DNA from: a virus
Length of the DNA stretch: 45,041 nt
Strand: one strand, 5' to 3'
IMG/VR virus record: IMGVR_UViG_3300032893_000096
Coordinates: 1-45,041 of that record
Shown piece after piece: positions 1 through 7,277 of the stretch (positions are counted from its first letter, which is position 1; every line of letters starts with the position of its first letter). The notes under the pieces were generated by a model. The model had not been told where the DNA came from and ran no database searches. It was given only the letters and a program-made list of their open reading frames with translations. The position numbers were made by a program, and so were the translations under genes.

Positions 1-23
1 TATCCACCCTATCCACCTATCCA
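1..23. repeat. Iteron copies at left end
   Basis: CCTATCCA occurs at 8-15 and 16-23, and a truncated copy (TATCCA) opens the window. The same 8-mer, mostly as its reverse complement TGGATAGG, recurs at 44872-44965. The cut-off first copy shows that the array continues past the window edge or joins the right end in a circular or permuted genome. The tight 8-bp spacing is iteron-like. A role in replication initiation is inferred from the adjacent primase-helicase gene. Confidence 0.7.
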
Positions 24-65
24 CCCGCAGAAATTGCCGGTTAAATTTAATTTTAGGAGTTAAAA

Positions 66-245
66 ATGAAAAAAGAAGACTTTTTCCCTGACGAAGTAAT
101 CGCGGACCTGCTGGTAGATTACGCTGAAACTTTGGAAAAGATTTCGTCTAAACCTGCAACAGCCGATAAGCTGGTTGCCGTTGCAATCGTAGCGATAAAA
201 GAATTCAAATACTGGCAAATGTTTAAGGCTGGTATTTGTGAGTAA
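66..245 (+). CDS. Small acidic hypothetical protein (59 aa)
   Basis: ATG start preceded by TTTTAGGAG (SD about 6 nt upstream). The product begins MKKEDFFPDEVIADLLVDY and is mostly helical in appearance, with no recognisable motif. Its stop codon lies inside the start region of the next gene (8-nt overlap), which suggests translational coupling to the nuclease-like protein. This is the first gene after the left iterons, so it may be an early gene. Function unknown. Confidence 0.6.
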   Translation: MKKEDFFPDEVIADLLVDYAETLEKISSKPATADKLVAVAIVAIKEFKYWQMFKAGICE

Positions 246-570
246 ACTTTCAAGAACCAAAGGACACGCGTTTGAACGTTGGACAGCGATCGCGCTCCGC
301 GTGGTGTTTCCTTCAGCAAGGCGTCACCTTGAATACCAAGACGGAGAATGTCACGGTTTCGACATCGCAAACACAGGCGTCTATCGCGTGCAATGTAAAC
401 GTGGAAAAAAGTACGCAAGCGTTTCTGCAATCAAAGAAGTTGAAGCTGATGAATTGTTCGGCGAAGTGCCAGTGCTCGTCACGAAAGGAGACAACGAGCG
501 AGTTCTTGCGGTAATCCCATTTGAAGAATTTGTTGATTTGCTCAAACATAAATACGCGCCTCCTTACTAG
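238..570 (+). CDS. PD-(D/E)XK nuclease, Holliday-junction-resolvase-like
   Basis: 110 aa, GTG start overlapping the upstream stop. It has the compact PD-(D/E)XK pattern: N-terminal RTKGHAFERW with E13, then GFDI with D42, then QCK with Q52 and K54 as the (D/E/Q)xK element, followed by an alpha/beta tail. Small phage proteins of this kind resemble archaeal-type Holliday junction resolvases and may resolve branched DNA before packaging, which would fit the terminase genes downstream. The fold assignment is inferred from the residue pattern, and the substrate is not established. Confidence 0.7.
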   Translation: MSKLSRTKGHAFERWTAIALRVVFPSARRHLEYQDGECHGFDIANTGVYRVQCKRGKKYASVSAIKEVEADELFGEVPVLVTKGDNERVLAVIPFEEFVDLLKHKYAPPY

Positions 571-612
571 AGGCTTTACATTTCGCGCGACCTTCGCTAG
601 AAAGTTTTCACT

Positions 613-801
613 ATGAAAAAGAAACCAAAAAAGAAAAAGCCAGAACGTTTTGAGACGATAAATTTGCGCGTCTCGATTTCCGAAAAGAAAAAAATCCAAA
701 CGCAAGCGCGCAAATTTGCGAAGGGAAAACTAAGCCGTTGGCTTAGGATTGCGGGAGTTGAGTTCGAGCCTCGTAAGACGTTGGAGTTGGTCGGGCGATA
801 G
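613..801 (+). CDS. Ribbon-helix-helix/MobC-like small DNA-binding protein
   Basis: 62 aa with a very basic N-terminus (MKKKPKKKKPERF), then INLRVSISEKKKIQTQARK and a helix ending in LSRWLRIAG. A beta strand (INLRVSI) followed by two helices with a conserved S..LR is typical of RHH regulators and MobC-like proteins. It may be a regulator acting at the adjacent control region. Its 3' end overlaps the reverse-strand zinc-ribbon ORF by 72 nt. The family call is by pattern only. Confidence 0.5.
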   Translation: MKKKPKKKKPERFETINLRVSISEKKKIQTQARKFAKGKLSRWLRIAGVEFEPRKTLELVGR

Positions 802-993
802 TGTTACGCGATTTACAATGAGATTGGTAGAAAAGCACACGCTGCAATCATACCAAACGTGACCCATAACGCATAAAAGAGAATACGGGATAGTTTGAAC
901 GGAATTACCACAACCCGAACAATTCCTTGGCTCAATTAATTTAAGGTTGAATAGTTCTGCAACCGTGGCACTGTTTGGTTTCAATCCTCTCAT
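730..993 (-). CDS. Zinc-ribbon-like hypothetical protein
   Basis: 87 aa on the reverse strand, ATG at 993 preceded by AGGAGA about 8 nt upstream (read on the minus strand). It contains two CxxC pairs, CSGC and CSVC, about 25 residues apart, consistent with one structural zinc site. Its 3' end overlaps the convergent RHH-like gene by 72 nt. The good SD and paired cysteines argue that it is real, although it is the only reverse-strand gene in this part of the window. Function unknown. Confidence 0.5.
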   Translation of the reverse strand: MRGLKPNSATVAELFNLKLIEPRNCSGCGNSVQTIPYSLLCVMGHVWYDCSVCFSTNLIVNRVTLSPDQLQRLTRLELNSRNPKPTA

Positions 994-1234
994 TGTAGCA
1001 TCTCCTGTTGTTATGTAGGTCTTAACGGCACTATTTTGATTAAACTTTAGGCTAAAAAACGACTAAACTGCCTAATGATTTCAAATAGTTATGCATGATT
1101 AGAAAACCTTAACCACGCAATTTCTACCGGCAATAATGTTGCAAATTCAGAATAGCCATTCTAAGCTTAAATAATAATTGACCGATACGATTTTATGTGG
1201 TGCCCGACACCTTAATTTGCACCGATAGGGAACT
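994..1234. other. AT-rich intergenic region with small dyads
   Basis: No convincing ORF. Two inverted repeats are visible: TTAGGC (1047-1052) with GCCTAA (1070-1075), and AGAAT-AGCC-ATTCT (1149-1162), the latter resembling a short operator. A TTGACC hexamer at 1178-1183 could be a -35 element, but no matching -10 lies at 16-18 bp. It sits upstream of the terminase/structural operon and divergent to the zinc-ribbon gene, so promoters are expected here but not proven. Confidence 0.3.
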
Positions 1235-1648
1235 ATGCCGCGTAAAGCGCACGACAAGCTGCGTCCACCCTGGAAAAAAGGCCAATCGGGTAATCCCGAA
1301 GGCGGGCGTAAACACGACCCAGCAATGCGTGCGATTAAGAACCTAACCAAATCCGAGTTGGTGACGGTTGGAAACTTAATCATAAAAAATAACTACAAGG
1401 CGCTTCTTGCGCTAGCGAAGGCTGACGACGCAACAGTGCTTCAACGCATGCTTGCAACGGTCGCGGTTCGCATCGTGCAAAACGGTGACATGCACGCGCT
1501 CGACATTCTGCTCAACAGACTTGTCGGTAAAGTCAAAGACGAAGTGATGCAACAAATGGAAATACGCACACCACAAGTTGTCGTTACATTGCCTGATAAC
1601 GGACGTTCCGCAAAACAAGAAGAACCTGAAGACGACTATGGTTTCTAA
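1235..1648 (+). CDS. terS: Terminase small subunit (DUF5681-like)
   Basis: 137 aa beginning MPRKAHDKLRPPWKKGQSG, with the KGQSGNPEGGRK signature of DUF5681-type small terminases at residues 15-26, followed by a helical body. Small terminases recognise packaging sites on DNA and regulate the large subunit. The immediately following, overlapping TerL gene supports the assignment. The SD is weak (AGGGA). The C-terminal tail is acidic (EEPEDDYGF). Confidence 0.8.
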   Translation: MPRKAHDKLRPPWKKGQSGNPEGGRKHDPAMRAIKNLTKSELVTVGNLIIKNNYKALLALAKADDATVLQRMLATVAVRIVQNGDMHALDILLNRLVGKVKDEVMQQMEIRTPQVVVTLPDNGRSAKQEEPEDDYGF

Positions 1649-3014
1649 CGCTGTCGCGACCGAAGACGAAGTTATTACTATTGGTCCGCAAGCGGGTCCG
1701 CAAACTGCATTCTTAACGACCAAAGCTGACATTGCGATTTATGGAGGTGCTGCCGGTGGCGGCAAGTCTTACGCTCTTTTATTGGAACCACTCCGACATT
1801 ATTCAAATTCTCGCTTTGGTGCTGTTATATTTCGCCGTAACTCGACTCAAGTAAGAAACGAGGGAGGGCTTTGGCATGAAAGTGTGGCGCTCTATCAGCA
1901 GCTTAATGCACACCCTCGCGAAGCGTTTCTTGAGTGGCTATTCCCGTCTGGCGCGCGTGTTAAATTCGGACACCTCGAACACGAGAGATCGGTATATGAC
2001 TGGCATGGCTCCCAAATCCCGTTCATTGGTTTCGATGAGCTTACCCACTTTTCCGAGCGACAATTCTGGTACATGCTTTCTCGAAATAGATCAACGTCCG
2101 GAGTACCAGGATACATTAGAGCAACTTGCAATCCGGATGCAGATTCGTGGGTGCGAAAGCTTATCGACTGGTACATCAACGCGGAGGGTTACCCGATTGC
2201 CGAGCGTTCAGGCGTTCTCCGTTGGTTCGTCCGCCAAGAAGACGAAATAATTTGGGCAGACAGCAAAGAAGAACTCTTAACGCGCTTTGGCGCTGACTGC
2301 ATGCCAAAAAGCTTTACGTTTATCCCGAGCAACATCCAAGACAACCAAATCCTGATGCAGAAGGACCCTAATTACATTGCATCGCTTAAGGCGCTATCGC
2401 GTATCGAGCGTCTTAGGCTTTTAGGCGGTAACTGGAATGTACGCGCTACGGCTGGTCAAGTATTTCAGCGTGAGTGGTTTCCGGTCGTAGATGCCATCCC
2501 TGGCGGTTGGATGCGCGCTTTACGTTTTTGGGACCGCGCCGCTACTAAGCCTAATGAAAGCAACCGGGACCCGGATTGGACGAGAGGGCTAAAACTTTAC
2601 AAGTACCCAAACGGTACTTTTGTTGTTGCGGACCTCAAAAGTATGAGGGACACTCCTGGTCAAGTTGAAAGTTTAGTTAAGAACGTAGCAAGTCACGACG
2701 GCCAATCAGTTGCTATCATGAGCCAACAAGACCCAGGCTCAGCGGGCGTAACTGAAGCGACTCATTTTATTTCGATGCTCGCCGGTTATAATGTTCGTGT
2801 GGCTACAACCAGTAAGGATAAGCTTACGCGTGCAAAACCTGTTTCCGCTCAAGCTGAAGTTGGCAATATTCGGGTGCTTCGTGCGCCCTGGAACGAAGAG
2901 TTTTTTACGGAACTTGAGAATTTTCCGGATGGTAAGCACGACGACATCGTGGACGTATTAAGCGGAGCATTTAACGAACTATGCGGCGGGTTCTCGCTGC
3001 TAGATGCTTTATAA
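1638..3014 (+). CDS. terL: Terminase large subunit (ATPase/nuclease)
   Basis: 458 aa from ATG 1638, which overlaps terS by 11 nt; an upstream in-frame start at 1578 would only extend the protein back inside terS. Walker A GGAAGGGKS at residues 36-44, Walker B FIGFDEL at 129-135 (D133, E134), and a coupling motif RATCNP at 161-166. The C-terminal RNase H-like nuclease has candidate acidic residues D299 (FWDRAA), D332 or D365, and HDDIVD (434-439). It powers packaging of DNA into the prohead through the portal encoded next and cuts the concatemer. Confidence 0.95.
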   Translation: MVSNAVATEDEVITIGPQAGPQTAFLTTKADIAIYGGAAGGGKSYALLLEPLRHYSNSRFGAVIFRRNSTQVRNEGGLWHESVALYQQLNAHPREAFLEWLFPSGARVKFGHLEHERSVYDWHGSQIPFIGFDELTHFSERQFWYMLSRNRSTSGVPGYIRATCNPDADSWVRKLIDWYINAEGYPIAERSGVLRWFVRQEDEIIWADSKEELLTRFGADCMPKSFTFIPSNIQDNQILMQKDPNYIASLKALSRIERLRLLGGNWNVRATAGQVFQREWFPVVDAIPGGWMRALRFWDRAATKPNESNRDPDWTRGLKLYKYPNGTFVVADLKSMRDTPGQVESLVKNVASHDGQSVAIMSQQDPGSAGVTEATHFISMLAGYNVRVATTSKDKLTRAKPVSAQAEVGNIRVLRAPWNEEFFTELENFPDGKHDDIVDVLSGAFNELCGGFSLLDAL

Positions 3015-3023
3015 GGGTAACCA

Positions 3024-4934
3024 ATGAGCAGAAATAAAAATAAGTACCGACCTGAGTTGCCAGCCGCGCCTATGCCCGAACCCGCAAAAGCAGAAATCGC
3101 CGCACAGATGGCGAATCAAATCCTAGCAAAGAACAGTTTAGCCGATGCCATCGTTAAAAACGGTTTGTCTGAATGCTTAGGCATCAACTTCGGCATTAAT
3201 GGCTTCTCGGGCTTTCCGCAAAACCAAGGTACGCTCTTCTCCACACAACTCAGCGAACCCAATACAGGCTTCATAAACTTGCGTTGGTGGCTCATCTCGA
3301 ACCTCCGCCAATTTCTCTCGCAAGCGTACGTCGAGTTTGGGCTTGTACAGACGATTGTCGATGTTCCAGTTGACGACGGCTTACGCGGCGGCATCGAAGT
3401 AAAGTCTAAGCAGCTTAACGAAGAGCAGATTGCAGACCTTCTTGTAAGCCTAGACCGTGACGATGACATCAATACGGCCGGTACTGCTGCTAAGTGGAAT
3501 AGGCTCTTTGGCGGCGCTGGTATCCTGATTCTTACCGACCAAGACCCTGAAGAACCACTTGACCTAAAAGCAATCACCAAAGATGCACGCCTAGAATTTC
3601 GTGCGGTCGACATGTGGGAGCTATTTTGGGATAAGCAGAACTCTGAAGGATACGACCCAGCTATACAAGCCGAAGACGTAGAGTTCTACAACTACTACGG
3701 CGAACAGATTCACAAAAGCCGAGTTATGAAGCTAAAAGGTTTAACCGCACCAAGCTTCATACGCCCTAGACTTCGCGGTTGGGGTTTCTCAATCGTTGAG
3801 CCTTTGGTCCGGCCTATCAATCAGTTCCTTAAGGCTCAAACGCTCACTTTTGAGGTGCTCGATGAGTTTAAGGTTGATGTCTACAAAATCAAAAACCTTG
3901 TAAATACGCTCCTAAATGCAGACGGCGAGAATCTCGTTAAGAAGCGCGTAGCACTTGCGAACGCGCAAAAGAACTACCAGAACGCTGTCGTTATGGACTC
4001 AGAAGACGACTGGGACCACAAGCAACTCTCCTTTACCGGTATGGCTGAAGTAATGAAGGAAATCCGCATGCAGATTGCGTCTGACATGCGTATGCCATTA
4101 ACTAAGCTGTTCGGCATTAGCGCCGCTGGCTTTAACTCGGGAGAGGACGACATTGAAGTTTATAACGCTATGGTTGAAAGCCAAGTTCGTAATAAGCTTA
4201 AATACGATTTGCTCCGCATTTGCGAAATCAAATGCCAAAAGCTATTCGGCTTTATCCCGGACGATATATCAATATCCTTCAAGCCGTTACGGGTTCTGTC
4301 GGCGACTGACGAAGAGACAGTTAAAACACAAAAATTTGCACGTCTCATGCAGGCAAAAGCAGCAGGCGAGATAACTACGCTAGAGTTCCGCGATGCGTGT
4401 AACAAGGGCGATTTGTTCGACGTTACGCTTGACACAGACGAAGCCGCGCTATCTGAGCTTGATGGCTTCATGAGTGACGAAGCTGGTCAAAGCGATAACG
4501 ACCCATACAAGTCCAAGGACATTGACGACCCGGGTGCAGACCGCGCTGATACACAAAAATCACGGGCGACAGAAGTTGGTGGCGCTCCTAAAGGGCTTAT
4601 GAAGCAGCCGCCTAAAAAAGCTCCCGATGCACCTGAAGACAAAACCGCACCTGAAGCAATGAAGAATCGAGACCTTGGTTTGTACAAAGGTATTTTTATG
4701 CCTAAGCCCTATACGCGTGTGGAGCGAATTAACCGTGTTCTAAAGAACAGTTCTGAATTCGACCGCGCTTCTTACGAAGCTGACGGTGGCGACGATTGGA
4801 TTGACCCACGCCGTGAACATTTCTTTGACCGTGATAAAGCTAAAGATAAGGCTCTTTGGGATAAAGTAGTTGAACAGGCTGATTCGTGGCAGATGGTTGT
4901 TTGGCTCTACAAAAAACTTGGAGGTAAGTTCTAA
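3024..4934 (+). CDS. Portal protein (DUF1073/phage_portal_3-like)
   Basis: 636 aa. The N-terminal half matches the DUF1073-type portal pattern: INLRWWLISN, an E(F)GLVQTIVDVPVDDGLRGG stretch, then GAGILIL and FRAVDMWELFW; the centre has MRMPLTKLFGISAAGFNSG. An acidic, proline-rich linker (about residues 490-545) leads to a C-terminal domain with PYTRVERINRVL. Portals form the dodecameric DNA gate of the head and dock terminase and neck proteins. The Pfam family containing this domain is also named after the anti-CBASS protein Acb1, but I see no paired HxT/S phosphoesterase motifs here. Confidence 0.88.
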   Translation: MSRNKNKYRPELPAAPMPEPAKAEIAAQMANQILAKNSLADAIVKNGLSECLGINFGINGFSGFPQNQGTLFSTQLSEPNTGFINLRWWLISNLRQFLSQAYVEFGLVQTIVDVPVDDGLRGGIEVKSKQLNEEQIADLLVSLDRDDDINTAGTAAKWNRLFGGAGILILTDQDPEEPLDLKAITKDARLEFRAVDMWELFWDKQNSEGYDPAIQAEDVEFYNYYGEQIHKSRVMKLKGLTAPSFIRPRLRGWGFSIVEPLVRPINQFLKAQTLTFEVLDEFKVDVYKIKNLVNTLLNADGENLVKKRVALANAQKNYQNAVVMDSEDDWDHKQLSFTGMAEVMKEIRMQIASDMRMPLTKLFGISAAGFNSGEDDIEVYNAMVESQVRNKLKYDLLRICEIKCQKLFGFIPDDISISFKPLRVLSATDEETVKTQKFARLMQAKAAGEITTLEFRDACNKGDLFDVTLDTDEAALSELDGFMSDEAGQSDNDPYKSKDIDDPGADRADTQKSRATEVGGAPKGLMKQPPKKAPDAPEDKTAPEAMKNRDLGLYKGIFMPKPYTRVERINRVLKNSSEFDRASYEADGGDDWIDPRREHFFDRDKAKDKALWDKVVEQADSWQMVVWLYKKLGGKF

Positions 4935-5119
4935 TGGAAAAGGGACTAGCTAAAGGCATCGACCGATACGGTACTGCCGTTTTGAATGCGTCTGAATCTC
5001 CTGCATGCAAAGAGTGTATGGAACGAGCTATGGAAAAATGCGGCGATAAACCGCACGACCAAGCCGTAGCAATCGCGATTTCTGAGTGCAAAGATAAATG
5101 TAAGGAACAACCAAAATGA
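4934..5119 (+). CDS. Small cysteine-rich protein after portal
   Basis: 61 aa, ATG sharing one base with the portal stop (TAATG). It has five cysteines (CKECMERAMEKC, then CKDKC) and the segment HDQAVAIAISEC, similar to short segments seen in several phage head-region proteins. It may bind a metal or form disulfides. No named family recognised; position suggests a virion or head-assembly role. Confidence 0.6.
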   Translation: MEKGLAKGIDRYGTAVLNASESPACKECMERAMEKCGDKPHDQAVAIAISECKDKCKEQPK

Positions 5120-5397
5120 TGAGCGAACTTCAACAAGCAAAGATTAGGCGTCAAGGCATCCAACAAAACTATCAGTCGCATGCTGATGAGGCTAAGCGTC
5201 TTAGAACTATCGTCGGAAACTTCGATCGCGAAGCTGAAGGCGTCAAAGATAAGCCCGACCTTGTTGCGGCATTAGCGACCAAGGCTCAGCCGTTTAAGAA
5301 CCGCTTGGCGACTATTGAGCCAAACCTCGAAAAAATGAAGCAGCAGATGGTTGACCTTGATTTGCAAATCGCTGCTATGGAGAAAATGCCATCGTGA
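5116..5397 (+). CDS. Coiled-coil hypothetical protein
   Basis: 93 aa, overlapping the preceding gene by 4 nt (ATGATGA). Almost entirely predicted helix with heptad-like spacing (residues about 1-35 and 60-90: RLATIEPNLEKMKQQMVDL). No cysteines and no transmembrane segment. It lies in a run of tightly overlapping small genes between portal and the lipoprotein. Could be an assembly factor; function unknown. Confidence 0.6.
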   Translation: MMSELQQAKIRRQGIQQNYQSHADEAKRLRTIVGNFDREAEGVKDKPDLVAALATKAQPFKNRLATIEPNLEKMKQQMVDLDLQIAAMEKMPS

Positions 5398-5624
5398 CTA
5401 GATTTCATGGGGTTCTGTTCGACAGCGATATAAGAGCCAAGCAGGTTGACTGCCAAACTGCGTTTGAGAACGTCGAAGACATTTTAGTGCGTAACTTTGA
5501 CAAGACTTCACGAGCACTCGACATCGCGCTTGAAAAGCTTGAAGAGGCTCACATGTGGGTCAATAAAGCACTGCGAACAGTGCAAATTGAGCGTGATGTA
5601 AAAAGTTTGGAGGACCAAGGATGA
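5394..5624 (+). CDS. Helical hypothetical protein
   Basis: 76 aa with a GTG start overlapping the previous TGA by 4 nt. Charged and helical (ALDIALEKLEEAHMWVNKAL). It overlaps the next membrane-protein gene by 4 nt (GGATGA), so the four genes from 4934 appear translationally coupled. No recognisable domain. Confidence 0.6.
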   Translation: MTRFHGVLFDSDIRAKQVDCQTAFENVEDILVRNFDKTSRALDIALEKLEEAHMWVNKALRTVQIERDVKSLEDQG

Positions 5625-5791
5625 AAGTTTGGCAGCGTTTCTTAATAGTGCCTATTGGTATTTATGGGAGTTGGTTTTTTGCAATGCAAGCTTCAACTAC
5701 ACCACTTGAAGGCATGAGAATTTGGTACATTTTTGCTTCTATCGGTTCGGTATTAGCTGTTCCTCTTTTGGAGTTAATTGCATGCGGTTAA
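5621..5791 (+). CDS. Small two-helix membrane protein
   Basis: 56 aa, ATG preceded by GGAGGACCAAGG (good SD). Two hydrophobic segments, about residues 6-23 (RFLIVPIGIYGSWFFAM) and 33-54 (IWYIFASIGSVLAVPLLELIA), joined by a short polar loop, make a hairpin membrane protein plausible. It overlaps the start of the lipoprotein gene by 10 nt. It could be a holin or an exclusion-type protein, but nothing decides this. Confidence 0.6.
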   Translation: MKVWQRFLIVPIGIYGSWFFAMQASTTPLEGMRIWYIFASIGSVLAVPLLELIACG

Positions 5792-6714
5792 TTATATTTA
5801 CATTTCTGTTAACAGCATGCGGTTGGCTGCCTAAAGACCACAAAGAGCACGACACGGTAAACCCGATTGATGCTTTGCGCGCTAAACGCGACAAAGTGCT
5901 TTCGCTGAGCAAGACCAATCTCGATTCGGAAACTGGCTGGCCTTTAGATGTAAGTTGCGACGGGCTCACGCTTACCGCACCTTACGTTCTTGCTGGCGGT
6001 CCAAGTGACTGGTTCAAGGCTGATGTTAACGGCCACCTATACCGCGACGCGCTGCATCAGTGCGGACCGGCAAACGGAACATCGACCACTACAGGCAGCC
6101 AAGACGGGTACATAACCGGTGCGCTGGTATTTTGGAGGCGTCACGATGCGAGCCCTGTTAGCGACGTTCTTAATTTTCTTGCTAGCAATAGCAACTATGC
6201 TGGCGACCCTCATAACGGCACCTCTCTGGTTACTAGCCCTGTTGTTAATACCTACAAAATCATGCTCGCGTTGCTACAAGGACAAACACCGCCAAAACCA
6301 GTAGACGACCCAACGCCGTACCAAAGTGGTCAACAGCTAACAATTTTAACAGGCTTTAGAGCGCACCTGTTGGTGTGGCAAATACTGGACCGTGGCGTAA
6401 TTTACGGCGCGCTTAATGATTTGGAATATCAACTGCTCAAAGACCAAGCCGAGCGTCAGCCGCGTAATGTGTTCTACACGGCGGTCTACAACAAATTTAC
6501 AAAAGGCGACCAATCGCAAGGGATTGCTTTGCTTATGGACGAAAGCATGTTCCCTTCAGACCAACTCGCCTCAAACCAAAATAAGTGCGTTCCTTATTTG
6601 TGGTCGACCGACGACACACCAAGCGACTGGGCTCCCTGTCCGAATGCCACGCCGCAAAAGTACACGTCGATTGACTTCTTAATAGCGGCTTCAATTATTT
6701 TAGGAGAAATCTAA
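5782..6714 (+). CDS. Lipoprotein of unknown function (host frame of an embedded ORF)
   Basis: 310 aa from ATG 5782. The product begins MRLIIFTFLLTACGWLP, a short signal peptide with lipobox LTAC (acylated Cys13). An earlier in-frame start at 5722 would place 20 residues before this signal, so 5782 is preferred. The mature part has several cysteines, no known domain and a C-terminal hydrophobic stretch (DFLIAASIILGEI). It should be exported and anchored in the envelope. Between portal and capsid genes a lipoprotein is unexpected and may be a moron acting on the host surface, for example in superinfection exclusion (inference). A second ORF lies within it at 6146-6304. Confidence 0.75.
   Translation: MRLIIFTFLLTACGWLPKDHKEHDTVNPIDALRAKRDKVLSLSKTNLDSETGWPLDVSCDGLTLTAPYVLAGGPSDWFKADVNGHLYRDALHQCGPANGTSTTTGSQDGYITGALVFWRRHDASPVSDVLNFLASNSNYAGDPHNGTSLVTSPVVNTYKIMLALLQGQTPPKPVDDPTPYQSGQQLTILTGFRAHLLVWQILDRGVIYGALNDLEYQLLKDQAERQPRNVFYTAVYNKFTKGDQSQGIALLMDESMFPSDQLASNQNKCVPYLWSTDDTPSDWAPCPNATPQKYTSIDFLIAASIILGEI
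6146..6304 (+). CDS. Embedded small membrane protein (overlapping frame)
   Basis: 52 aa encoded entirely inside the lipoprotein gene in another frame. ATG 6146 has a near-perfect SD, GGAGG at 6134-6138, 7 nt upstream. The product starts MRALLATFLIFLLAIATMLA and is hydrophobic to about residue 36, then ends in a polar, basic, cysteine-containing tail (SCSRCYKDKHRQNQ). This topology resembles small phage membrane proteins such as holins or exclusion proteins. Hydrophobic frames can arise by chance, but the SD, start, topology and charged tail together make a real gene plausible. Confidence 0.45.
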   Translation: MRALLATFLIFLLAIATMLATLITAPLWLLALLLIPTKSCSRCYKDKHRQNQ

Positions 6715-6715
6715 C

Positions 6716-7150
6716 ATGCCCACTGATGCAACAGTTTACTGGTCGCCTGGGATGTCGCTTGAAATCTTAGAGCAGATGGTAATTCAAAAAGCTTTCAAGC
6801 ATTACCACGGTAACAAGACTGCAACCGCTAACTCGCTTGGAATTGCTATTCGCACGCTTGATGCAAAACTTGAAAAGTACGAAATGGACGAAATCGAAAG
6901 GGAGGAACAGAATGCAGACCGCCGAAGAGACCGTGAACTCCAACTCGCCCGAGCACGCGGCATTAATCCGGCGAATCAAGCGATTGCAGGCGCGGGCATA
7001 CAAGCAGGTATTCAAGCCCGAGAAGGGTTTCATGCACAACCCATTGCTAACGCTCCCGCGCAACAACCCGTGTCCGTGTCTGTCGGGTCTGAAGTTCAAG
7101 AAGTGTTGCCTAAAAAAGTTGCCAGCGGTAATACCCGAAAATCTCGCTAA
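6716..7150 (+). CDS. Fis/NtrC-type HTH protein
   Basis: 144 aa, ATG one base after the lipoprotein stop. Residues 14-56 closely follow the HTH_8 (Fis/NtrC C-terminal) pattern: a helix LEILEQMVIQKAFKHY, then GNKTATANSLGIAIRTLDAKL with the Gly-Asn turn and recognition helix. It probably binds DNA. The C-terminal 85 residues are charged, then Ala/Gln/Gly-rich and look disordered; from 6912 they are overprinted by the SEC-C gene in another frame. It may regulate late transcription or help terminase find its packaging site (inference). Confidence 0.75.
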   Translation: MPTDATVYWSPGMSLEILEQMVIQKAFKHYHGNKTATANSLGIAIRTLDAKLEKYEMDEIEREEQNADRRRDRELQLARARGINPANQAIAGAGIQAGIQAREGFHAQPIANAPAQQPVSVSVGSEVQEVLPKKVASGNTRKSR

Positions 7151-7277
7151 GAACTTTAAGAAGCAAATGAGCGAACCCGGGCTTGTGTTCGTAAATGAAA
7201 ACAACAAGGAAAAAGTTGTCGTCGAAGCGCGCGAAGTAGAAGTCAAGGAGACTATTGGTGTCGGAGAGAATTCGTGA
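6912..7277 (+). CDS. SEC-C zinc-motif protein
   Basis: 121 aa from ATG 6912, with SD GGAGG at 6901-6905. It carries a SEC-C-type zinc motif, PRNNPCPCLSGLKFKKCC (C54, C56, C65, C66), followed by a basic then acidic tail. Such motifs occur at the ends of SecA and in many small phage proteins, usually binding protein or nucleic acid partners. The gene overlaps the HTH gene by 239 nt in a different frame and the head morphogenesis gene by 20 nt. Both motif-bearing parts look genuine. Confidence 0.7.
   Translation: MQTAEETVNSNSPEHAALIRRIKRLQARAYKQVFKPEKGFMHNPLLTLPRNNPCPCLSGLKFKKCCLKKLPAVIPENLAKNFKKQMSEPGLVFVNENNKEKVVVEAREVEVKETIGVGENS

Noticed and set aside
3116-3613. 165-aa reverse ORF opposite the portal
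   Set aside because: Shadow of the portal reading frame; Ser/Arg-rich composition typical of antisense translation.
3024-4934. Portal carrying an anti-CBASS Acb1 domain
   Set aside because: The DUF1073 family has been associated with Acb1, but I see no pair of HxT/S motifs needed for a 2H phosphoesterase, and the protein has normal portal features.
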